Shown here: positions 48,870-54,084 of the stretch, piece after piece
Layout of the letters: the number at the start of each line of letters is the position of its first letter
Numbering within the stretch: the first letter of the stretch is position 1
Made by a program: the position numbers and the translations under genes
From: a virus
IMG/VR virus record: IMGVR_UViG_3300048686_000814
Span: 1 to 54,084 of that record
Length of the DNA: 54,084 nucleotides
Reading direction: 5' to 3' (one strand)
Notes under the pieces: model-generated
What the model was told of the DNA's origin: nothing
Seen by the model: the letters and a program-made list of their open reading frames with translations, nothing else
The model's database searches: none

Positions 48870-49025
48870 CTATTTTAAGTAGGCCTCTGTGACTTGGTTA
48901 TATGCTTCAACAAAGTCACTATAACTGCAACTAGTATCTATATACACTAAACTAAATAGTTTTTCTTTATTTATGTTCATGTCATTGGCTAAATGCCAGC
49001 AAATACTGTGCAGTATTTCGTACAT
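48870..49025 (-). CDS. Small hypothetical protein, 51 aa
   Basis: ATG overlapping the uvsE stop (TAATG). 51 aa: MYEILHSICWHLANDMNINK ... SYSDFVEAYNQVTEAYLK, helical. Its stop sits in a GGCCTA/TAGGCC hairpin that may end the transcript. Not recognised. Confidence 0.75.
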   Translation of the reverse strand: MYEILHSICWHLANDMNINKEKLFSLVYIDTSCSYSDFVEAYNQVTEAYLK

Positions 49026-50035
49026 TATAGGTAGTCCTTTACAAACTTACTACTAGCTAGATTTTTTTGCTTACTCTCACACATAATATCTGCCCATTCA
49101 TTATGACTTGCAGCCCAGTTATTTACTCGGTCATTCCAGTAGTAATCACTATGTGCTCGCAGTTTAGCTGACGTAAAACCCATGCTTGTAAGTAGTTTGT
49201 AGTCGGGCAGTTCATCTCTTGCATGTTCGACAAGCACATCTTCTCTGGATACTGAATAGTGTATAACTGGTCTAATACCTCTCCACGAATCTTTAACCAC
49301 TCTGATTCGCTTATCGTCTGGTTCAATGTATTCTCCCTTGCTGTAAATCCAGTGGTGATGTATATCTAAAACTAAGGCACAGTGATCTACTAACTCTAAG
49401 CTATGCTCTAGGCCCCAGGTATACTCGGCGTTTTCGATTGTTAATATATTACGTGCTTCTGGGCTTAATTTATTACACGCTTGTATAATTCCTGCTGGCC
49501 CACGCTTGCCGCCAATATGAACATTACACTTAAAGTCTTGAAACTTCCTGCCATAGCCCATATAGCGGGCGATGTCAGTATGATACTCAAACTCAGTAAT
49601 GCTGTTGTCAACAATTCCATCATTTTCACTTGCCAATACACAAAATTGTCCTGGATGAAAGCTAAGACGTACGTCTCGGCCACGTGCAATATCACCTACT
49701 TTAGCAAGGTGTGTTTCTAGGTACTTTACTACATCACTTTCAAAATAAAACCACATCCAGTCTTCGTGTGTATAAGCTGGAAATAAATCACTACTCAATC
49801 TAAACTGACGCTGATCTCTAGGCAGGCTACCAACCCACTCTACCTGTCGCTTCAGAGTTTCGCAGTTGTGATGTATAATTGTCCATATCTTTTCTACTGC
49901 TTTATCCCTAGTCTGACGATTAAGATATGTTAATGTAGTTGTAGTTGTATTTAATTTTTTGTCCGCTTTGTCATGTGCATTTTGAATCTTGCAGGCAAAG
50001 CCAACGCGTTTAATACTATTATCAAATGTGTGCAT
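49025..50035 (-). CDS. uvsE: UV-damage endonuclease (UvdE/UvsE family)
   Basis: 336 aa, TIM-barrel AP-endonuclease-like fold. Motifs in order: VGFACKIQ, RLSSDLFP, VRLSFHPGQF, CNVHIGGKRG, LTIENAEYTW, LVLDIHHHW and PVIHYSVS; the His/Glu/Asp residues bind the metal cluster. It nicks DNA 5' to UV photoproducts in a light-independent repair route. Flanked by small overlapping genes on both sides. Confidence 0.92.
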   Translation of the reverse strand: MHTFDNSIKRVGFACKIQNAHDKADKKLNTTTTTLTYLNRQTRDKAVEKIWTIIHHNCETLKRQVEWVGSLPRDQRQFRLSSDLFPAYTHEDWMWFYFESDVVKYLETHLAKVGDIARGRDVRLSFHPGQFCVLASENDGIVDNSITEFEYHTDIARYMGYGRKFQDFKCNVHIGGKRGPAGIIQACNKLSPEARNILTIENAEYTWGLEHSLELVDHCALVLDIHHHWIYSKGEYIEPDDKRIRVVKDSWRGIRPVIHYSVSREDVLVEHARDELPDYKLLTSMGFTSAKLRAHSDYYWNDRVNNWAASHNEWADIMCESKQKNLASSKFVKDYL

Positions 50036-50036
50036 A

Positions 50037-50198
50037 TTATTGTGGCCAACGATTAATTGGACACCTATTAGTAATTCGTTTATTATAAATTGCTACTATT
50101 TTTTCTGTTTGCTGACATGTATCCATTATACGGTTGTAACTAGTACAATTTCTGCATATTTTAGTACGTACGTCATAGAGTGTTTGTTGTTGTTCCAT
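50037..50198 (-). CDS. Small zinc-ribbon-like protein, 53 aa
   Basis: 53 aa. KICRNCTSYN, DTCQQ and RCPINRWPQ give four or five cysteines and the C-terminal CPxNxW end also found in the adjacent 50225 protein; the two are likely paralogues. It ends one base before the uvsE start codon. Confidence 0.75.
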   Translation of the reverse strand: MEQQQTLYDVRTKICRNCTSYNRIMDTCQQTEKIVAIYNKRITNRCPINRWPQ

Positions 50199-50224
50199 TA
50201 CCCAGGCATCTATTTATAAAATAT

Positions 50225-50413
50225 TCACGGTTCTTGTGCCCATTTATTAAGTGGACATGTAGAATTTTTAAAGCTAACTTTTACAGGCATAAAACAACCA
50301 CATTGTCCACACACAAACATTTTATAGTATTTACATTCTTTGCAAATTTTGATTCTGCGTTGAGCAAATGATTTCTCGGGATCGGCACTAGGATTAAATT
50401 TTTGTGCTGACAT
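50225..50413 (-). CDS. Zinc-ribbon phage protein with CPLNKW end, 62 aa
   Basis: 62 aa from the ATG at 50413 just behind the upstream stop. IKICKECKYYKMFVCGQCGCFM ... STCPLNKW: six cysteines in the C-x2-C...C-x2-C-x-C...CPxxKW pattern common in small phage proteins, probably zinc binding. Function unknown. Confidence 0.72.
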   Translation of the reverse strand: MSAQKFNPSADPEKSFAQRRIKICKECKYYKMFVCGQCGCFMPVKVSFKNSTCPLNKWAQEP

Positions 50414-50414
50414 A

Positions 50415-50600
50415 TTATTTAATTGATACAATAGTTTCTTGTTCTATCATTTTTATTATATCCTTAGTTAGCTTATACTCACGCTCAATCCATACTAACT
50501 TTTCAGTAATGATTTCAAGTTGTTCGCGGTAGTAAGCTAACTCTTTTTCCTTCTGTTCTTTAATAGCATAAACATCTTGTAGCAGTACGATTTTAGTCAT
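50415..50600 (-). CDS. Small coiled-coil protein, 61 aa
   Basis: 61 aa, heptad-rich (QKEKELAYYREQLEIITEKL, WIEREYKLTKDIIKMIEQE). Overlaps the upstream gene by 4 nt. No family. Confidence 0.6.
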   Translation of the reverse strand: MTKIVLLQDVYAIKEQKEKELAYYREQLEIITEKLVWIEREYKLTKDIIKMIEQETIVSIK

Positions 50601-50800
50601 CGTTTAATATCTGCCTTATAGTTACGTAAATATTCAGCATCTAGTGATGCATAATCACGAAACTTATCTTTACCGTATGTATCATAGGTTTTATTGGCAA
50701 TTTGTTCAAGACTTAGTAAGTTTTCAATAGTAATACTAGGTACTTTAGTAAATCGCCACAGATAAGCATCAATTAAAAATTCGCGCGTATATCCAGCCAT
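50597..50800 (-). CDS. Hypothetical protein, 67 aa
   Basis: 67 aa: YTREFLIDAYLWRFTKVPSI ... YDTYGKDKFRDYASLDAEYL. AGGAG ribosome site, good promoter upstream; first gene of the transcript running into uvsE. Confidence 0.62.
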   Translation of the reverse strand: MAGYTREFLIDAYLWRFTKVPSITIENLLSLEQIANKTYDTYGKDKFRDYASLDAEYLRNYKADIKR

Positions 50801-50824
50801 GTTAAACTCCTAGAATAGATAACT

Positions 50825-50853
50825 ATTATAGCAGTTTTAATATCATTTATCAA
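50825..50853 (-). promoter_or_regulatory. Sigma70-type promoter for the 50800-uvsE transcript
   Basis: -35 TTGATA (50853-50848), 17-bp spacer, -10 TATAAT (50830-50825). Confidence 0.78.
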
Positions 50854-50901
50854 GATAATAATTATTGTTGTCCTAAAAGTGTCAACAAAGTTCGGACAAA
50901 T

Positions 50902-51117
50902 TTATAAGCCAATTAATTTAACACAGTAGCTGCAAATAGGATTGTCATCTAAGTCTGGCACTAGTGATTTAGACCATACATTGCAGTGTGTACACTGATC
51001 TATTTGCTTGGTAAGTGTAGCTAAATCTACTTCGCTAATATCTACTCCAAGCTCTTGACAAACTTGAAGTAGATTTTTATGAGTTTTATGTAAATTATTT
51101 ACTAACTGTTGGTACAT
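50902..51117 (-). CDS. Zinc-ribbon protein, 71 aa
   Basis: 71 aa from the ATG at 51117, overlapping the upstream stop by 23 nt. Helical N-terminus then CTHCNVWSKSLVPDLDDNPICSYC in which two CxxC pairs 18 residues apart form a zinc ribbon. Common phage mini-protein type of unknown role. Confidence 0.62.
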   Translation of the reverse strand: MYQQLVNNLHKTHKNLLQVCQELGVDISEVDLATLTKQIDQCTHCNVWSKSLVPDLDDNPICSYCVKLIGL

Positions 51118-51775
51118 TTGGTTTATAACGATCATCCAGTTCGGGATGAGTTTTTTCGAATTCTAATAAAAACATGATGCAACAAGCTGCATGTGCAAGA
51201 TGGCTTAAGCCACTTTCAGGATCTTTGTCTTCACCATCATTGTATGCCATAATATGTCGCATTGCTGCGGCTAGTGGTCGTGACCAGGCAAAGCCATCAC
51301 GCCAATTGTGTGCATGATACTTATCAGCACCAAATTTTAATACTGCTGCTGTTTGTAAGAGTGCTTCTGTGCTTAATAGGTTAACAGGTAGTTTATCGCT
51401 GTCAAACTTCATAGCTGAACCAGTTTTTTCTTGGCTAGTAGATGAAACACTACCACCAGCACTACCGGTAACTACAAGGTTAGTCCAGTCAATGGGCTGG
51501 TATAAATGCTGTGGTTTAGGGTCTGTATTTGTAGTTATACTAATAGTCTGATTATTAGGAAGTATACTACTAATTGTAATTTTATCTTCTGCACCGCTTG
51601 TTGCCATTGTACTAAAATTCATATTATCAAAAACAGCTCCTTCATACCCTGGGTGATATGGAGCTTCTGCTACTAAACGTTTATTTTCTGCACTGTTAGC
51701 AGGCGGGATGTTTGTATTTGTGTTAAAAAATAAATTTAACTCTTGCTGTTGGGTAAATTCTTCGTGTTTGGGCAT
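51095..51775 (-). CDS. dATP/dGTP diphosphohydrolase-like protein with N-terminal extension
   Basis: 226 aa. Residues ~120-220 match the dATP/dGTP diphosphohydrolase N-terminal-domain family (MazZ/DUF5664): KFDSDKLPVNLLS, VLKFGADKYHAHNWRDGF, AAAMRHIMAYNDGEDKDPESGLSHLAHAACC with His and Asp/Glu metal ligands. Residues 1-115 are Thr/Asn/Ser-rich and unrelated. It would remove or recycle purine dNTPs. The Z-genome partners PurZ and DatZ are not in this window. Confidence 0.72.
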   Translation of the reverse strand: MPKHEEFTQQQELNLFFNTNTNIPPANSAENKRLVAEAPYHPGYEGAVFDNMNFSTMATSGAEDKITISSILPNNQTISITTNTDPKPQHLYQPIDWTNLVVTGSAGGSVSSTSQEKTGSAMKFDSDKLPVNLLSTEALLQTAAVLKFGADKYHAHNWRDGFAWSRPLAAAMRHIMAYNDGEDKDPESGLSHLAHAACCIMFLLEFEKTHPELDDRYKPNVPTVSK

Positions 51776-51781
51776 AATGGT

Positions 51782-51801
51782 AAAAGGGGGCTAATGCCCC
51801 C
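51782..51801 (-). terminator. Rho-independent terminator after hsp20
   Basis: - strand: GGGGGC, loop ATTA, GCCCCC, TTTTACC. Compact GC stem and T run, 4 nt behind the hsp20 stop. Confidence 0.88.
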
Positions 51802-51805
51802 TAGA

Positions 51806-52207
51806 TTAGTTGATAGTAATAAGTTTAGGTTTTTTACTCTCAGGTACGCGCTGCTCTAAATAAATATTTAGCATACCATCCTTATATTCTGCATGTTTAA
51901 TTTTAATATGGTCTTGTATATATAAGCTCTTCTCAAAATTACGCATTGCCAATCCTCTATACAAGTATTGTCTACCTGCTTGCTCCGCTTTTTGACCGCG
52001 GATTGTCAATGTGTTCTCGTGAAGTTCCACAGTTAGCTCGTCCCTATTAAAACCAGCAGCTGCTAACTCTACAAGCCAATTGTCCTCATCAATTTTTACT
52101 ACATTGTGTGGCGGATAAGTTTTTGTGCTAGCGCGAACATTATCCAGTTGATTAAAGATTCTATCGAATCCAATAAGTGCGTGATTAACTAAATCTAATT
52201 GCGTCAT
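51806..52207 (-). CDS. hsp20: Small heat-shock protein (Hsp20/IbpA family)
   Basis: 133 aa from the ATG at 52207 (AAAGGAGATAAC upstream). Alpha-crystallin domain: YPPHNVVKIDEDNWLVELAAAGF, ELTVELHENTLTIRG, YLYRGLAMRNFEKSLYI, and C-terminal SKKPKLITI giving the I-x-I anchor. ATP-independent holdase, also known from aquatic phages. Its leader carries a ROSE-like anti-Shine-Dalgarno hairpin, and a strong terminator follows. Confidence 0.9.
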   Translation of the reverse strand: MTQLDLVNHALIGFDRIFNQLDNVRASTKTYPPHNVVKIDEDNWLVELAAAGFNRDELTVELHENTLTIRGQKAEQAGRQYLYRGLAMRNFEKSLYIQDHIKIKHAEYKDGMLNIYLEQRVPESKKPKLITIN

Positions 52208-52212
52208 GTTAT

Positions 52213-52231
52213 CTCCTTTAAATTCAAGCAA
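52213..52231 (-). promoter_or_regulatory. Candidate ROSE-like RNA thermometer hairpin before hsp20
   Basis: On the mRNA, UUGCUU (52231-52226), a 7-base loop, then AAGGAG (the ribosome site, 52218-52213). The pairing U-G, U-A, G-G, C-G, U-A, U-A copies the U(U/C)GCU anti-Shine-Dalgarno element with its G-G pair described for ROSE thermometers in small heat-shock genes. An upstream GGAGG/CCTCC stem (about 52240-52265) may be part of the same leader. Confidence 0.5.
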
Positions 52232-52274
52232 GATTTAGGCAGGAGGAATATTTTACTAGCCGGCCCTCCCACTG

Positions 52275-52421
52275 CTAGCCTCTGATAAGAATTGAGAAAC
52301 CCTCAGTAAAGGGATTTTTAATCTCAGCATCTAGTTGTCCCAACGCTATTACTGTAGCCGTTTTTGATACTAGATTTTGACAAGTTGAGTTGTTTTTAAA
52401 ATATTCGTAGTCAACGGTCAA
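52275..52421 (-). CDS. Possible small protein or leader, 48 aa
   Basis: The 225-nt region between hsp20 and the FkbM gene has one open frame from a TTG at 52421: TVDYEYFKNN ... VSKTATVIALGQLDAEIKNPFTEGF, 48 aa. It is protein-like but has a weak start and no clear ribosome site, and CCCTTTACTGAGGG within it forms a small hairpin. It may be leader RNA of hsp20 instead. Confidence 0.3.
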   Translation of the reverse strand: MTVDYEYFKNNSTCQNLVSKTATVIALGQLDAEIKNPFTEGFSILIRG

Positions 52422-52432
52422 ACACTACGTTT

Positions 52433-53047
52433 TTAAAGTTTTTCAAAAATATAATTGTCAGATAACTTAGTAATAAACTTATATTGGATACTATTCATAT
52501 ACTCAGTATATTCTGATTTATGCAACCAATTTTCAATAATTATTAGATTTGGTGAGTATTTTTTATTATCAAACCCCTGCAATACAGATAATTCCCAACC
52601 TTCAACATCAATAGATAGTACATCTATTTTTGATACGTTTGCAAATTCTAATACTTTATCTAAAGTTACTACCATAGTAGTAAATTTATACTGGATATTA
52701 TGTTTTGGTACACCTGGTAATTTAATATCTATTGCAGAAAAACTTACTCCGTCAACATCTCTTGAATAACTGTTATCGTTATTATAGTTTACTGTAAATT
52801 TTGATAAACCATTACTATCAGAACAAGCTACTCCATAAATTTCATTTCCAGCGTACATATGTTGAAGTACAAATTTAGGATTGGGATCAATGCCTATTAC
52901 TCTCCAACCAGTATCTCTAAAATGTTTAGAATTGCTTTTGAAAACTAGCGGTCCAATGCCTACATCTACAAATATTCCTTTATACTCTATATCTTGATAA
53001 TAGTTATTTCGTATAAACTCGTCTAAGTTATTTTCTGCGTACCACAT
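52433..53047 (-). CDS. FkbM-family methyltransferase
   Basis: 204 aa. GIFVDVGIGPLVF (SAM loop), WRVIGIDPNPKFV, VLSIDVEGWELSVLQGF and LIIIENW are FkbM hallmarks, a SAM-dependent O-methyltransferase fold acting on sugars or other small molecules. A third FkbM-type gene in the window, 16 kb from the other two, with very AT-rich codons. Next to a membrane protein and an outer-membrane barrel, so a cell-surface substrate is possible. Confidence 0.78.
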   Translation of the reverse strand: MWYAENNLDEFIRNNYYQDIEYKGIFVDVGIGPLVFKSNSKHFRDTGWRVIGIDPNPKFVLQHMYAGNEIYGVACSDSNGLSKFTVNYNNDNSYSRDVDGVSFSAIDIKLPGVPKHNIQYKFTTMVVTLDKVLEFANVSKIDVLSIDVEGWELSVLQGFDNKKYSPNLIIIENWLHKSEYTEYMNSIQYKFITKLSDNYIFEKL

Positions 53048-53050
53048 AAG

Positions 53051-53176
53051 TTAATTTGTTATAAAAAGAAACGCCCCTAATAATATAATCATTATAGTAG
53101 GAACTGCCCAACTTACAAGCCATCCTAAATAGATAAATAGCAGTAGCCAAGTTAGGTGATATGTATTGAAAAACAC
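53051..53176 (-). CDS. Small membrane protein, 41 aa or longer
   Basis: An open frame with two hydrophobic stretches (LTWLLLFIYLGWLVSWA, IMIILLGAFLFI). The start is unclear: GTG at 53176 fits after the barrel gene, while further upstream codons overlap it in another frame. Possibly a holin-like or exclusion protein. Confidence 0.4.
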   Translation of the reverse strand: MFFNTYHLTWLLLFIYLGWLVSWAVPTIMIILLGAFLFITN

Positions 53177-53201
53177 TGGGTTCGCTATAAAGTTAAACGC
53201 C

Positions 53202-53741
53202 TTAGAACGTAACTCTGATGCCTGCTCCAAGTGCAGTTTCCTTAATGTCTTGCGTGCTCTTACTTGCACCAACGTTAGCACTTAATTGTTTTGTAATTGG
53301 CATGCTAACACCAATAAAAGTTACTGTTTGTTTTGGATTATGATCATCCCAATTTACGCGAGTTTTAGCTCCGCCATAGGCATATAATTTTCCTAGCGGC
53401 ATACCAGCACTAACTCCTAGTAATCCATATTGGAAACTACCGCTGCCATTAAACCCTAAGTCATGACCTACGCCAACAAAAGGACTTAATGCACCAAATT
53501 GTTTACCAGCAGTAAGCTCTACACTATGTACCATGCCGCCACGATCAAAACTAGCTGTACGAGCTTGCATCATTGTATTAAATCCAGCTACTGTTCCGCC
53601 AGCACGAATATAGTGTGCTTGACTATCGCTGCCGCCTTTGGAATCATTCTTTACATTATCTAGATCATAACTAATCCAGGCAGCATTAGCTGTTGAAGTT
53701 AAACCTAATGCAATTGCGGCTGTTAAAATTGTTTTTTTCAA
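53202..53741 (-). CDS. Outer-membrane beta-barrel protein
   Basis: 179 aa. Signal peptide 1-21 (ending ANAA), then alternating hydrophobic/polar strands with Gly/aromatic girdle (SPFVGVGHDLGF, FQYGLLGVSAGM, LYAYGGAKTRVNW, VTFIGVSM, LSANVGASKST) and a final strand ending GAGIRVTF, the C-terminal Phe needed for BAM-mediated insertion. About eight strands. Phage barrels of this size (Lom- or Cor-like) alter the surface or block superinfection; here the function is inferred. Confidence 0.78.
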   Translation of the reverse strand: MKKTILTAAIALGLTSTANAAWISYDLDNVKNDSKGGSDSQAHYIRAGGTVAGFNTMMQARTASFDRGGMVHSVELTAGKQFGALSPFVGVGHDLGFNGSGSFQYGLLGVSAGMPLGKLYAYGGAKTRVNWDDHNPKQTVTFIGVSMPITKQLSANVGASKSTQDIKETALGAGIRVTF

Positions 53742-53773
53742 TTGAAGTTCCTTGAAATTGTTACGGAATTAAT

Positions 53774-53802
53774 ATTATAGCAAACAAAATAAAAATTTTC
53801 AA
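53774..53802 (-). promoter_or_regulatory. Sigma70-type promoter for the outer-membrane barrel gene
   Basis: -35 TTGAAA (53802-53797), 17-bp spacer, -10 TATAAT (53779-53774), 33 nt before the ATG at 53741. Confidence 0.8.
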
Positions 53803-53996
53803 GATAAATTTTTTCTGGGTTTCAGCAATGCCCCAGGATCGCGTTTTTCTTTAACTTCGCCTAATATACTATAGTCAATGTCTTTCTTAGCTAATGGACT
53901 AAAAGGGAATTTTTTGCAGTAGTCCTCATAAACTGGTAATAAAGTATTAACTATTAAATATTCTAATTCCGCTGTGTAGTTAATAATTTTAGACAT
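53799..53996 (-). CDS. Hypothetical protein, 65 aa
   Basis: 65 aa: IINYTAELEYLIVNTLLPVYEDYCKKF ... GALLKPRKNLS. GGAGGAATAAA ribosome site and promoter upstream. Its stop overlaps the -35 of the barrel promoter. Not recognised. Confidence 0.6.
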   Translation of the reverse strand: MSKIINYTAELEYLIVNTLLPVYEDYCKKFPFSPLAKKDIDYSILGEVKEKRDPGALLKPRKNLS

Positions 53997-54016
53997 TTTA
54001 TTCCTCCATTCACTAT

Positions 54017-54045
54017 ATTATAGCAGCTGGGCAAACTTTTGTCTA
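54017..54045 (-). promoter_or_regulatory. Sigma70-type promoter for the 53996 gene
   Basis: -35 TAGACA (54045-54040), 17-bp spacer, -10 TATAAT (54022-54017), one -35 mismatch. Confidence 0.7.
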
Positions 54046-54084
54046 GTAGAATTTTTTGCATGTCTTTATTACCAGTTTATGAGG

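Noticed and set aside
51095-51775. Evidence for a Z (2-aminoadenine) genome from the MazZ-like domain.
   Set aside because: No PurZ or DatZ gene is visible, and the polymerase motifs are ordinary; the domain alone is not enough.

Overview
This window reads as part of the genome of a tailed double-stranded DNA phage (Caudoviricetes) of a Gram-negative host. It is AT-rich and tightly packed, with many 1-13 nt gene overlaps. Evidence for the host type is a spanin pair with a lipobox, a phage-encoded outer-membrane beta-barrel, Sec signal peptides and sigma70-type promoters. The C-terminal part of the tmRNA tag (ANDEVFALAA) resembles beta/gammaproteobacterial tags as I remember them. A circularly permuted (two-piece) tmRNA gene is known from alphaproteobacteria, some betaproteobacteria and cyanobacteria. 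A betaproteobacterial (or possibly alphaproteobacterial) aquatic host is therefore my inference, not a demonstrated fact.

Layout. Positions 1-17172 are on the + strand and look late: a collagen-like tail fibre (partial), a 1278-aa repeat-built virion protein, small structural ORFs, a lysis cassette (i-spanin, o-spanin lipoprotein, GH19-type endolysin), two large secreted proteins, a run of small membrane, lipoprotein and periplasmic proteins, PhoH, a class III nucleotide cyclase and two hypothetical proteins. At about 17.18 kb the coding strand switches, and everything from there to the right edge is on the - strand.

The - strand, in transcription order (right to left), starts with an accessory region (54.0-42.6 kb): outer-membrane barrel, FkbM methyltransferase, Hsp20 with a ROSE-like leader, dATP/dGTP diphosphohydrolase-like protein, zinc-ribbon miniproteins, UV-damage endonuclease, an antitoxin-like DUF2384 protein, a second collagen-like protein, and eight tRNAs interleaved with a two-piece tmRNA gene and an ahpC-ahpD pair. 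Next come DNA-binding regulators, a sugar/methyltransferase cassette (38.4-34.9 kb), and then a replication/nucleotide block: PC4-like protein, split NAD+-dependent ligase, DnaB-type helicase, primase, family A DNA polymerase, UvsW-like helicase, SSB-like protein, SbcD/SbcC (gp47/gp46-like), a PD-(D/E)XK nuclease, flap endonuclease, dUTPase and a B12-dependent ribonucleotide reductase. The content and order of this block recall phage T5.

How the parts may work together. The - strand genes are served by at least ten near-consensus sigma70 promoters, all with a 17-bp spacer, and by several hairpin terminators; none of that promoter type was noticed on the + strand. tmRNA plus tRNAs plus AhpC/AhpD plus Hsp20 plus UvsE suggest a phage that keeps translation, redox state and protein folding going through a long infection. 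The most unusual items are the permuted tmRNA with a 15-residue tag, the nucleotide cyclase, the DUF2384 orphan antitoxin-like protein, the FkbM/2OG-oxygenase fusion cassette, the secreted Asn/Thr repeat protein, and the candidate RNA thermometer. Several genes shorter than 60 codons were added by reading the sequence directly.
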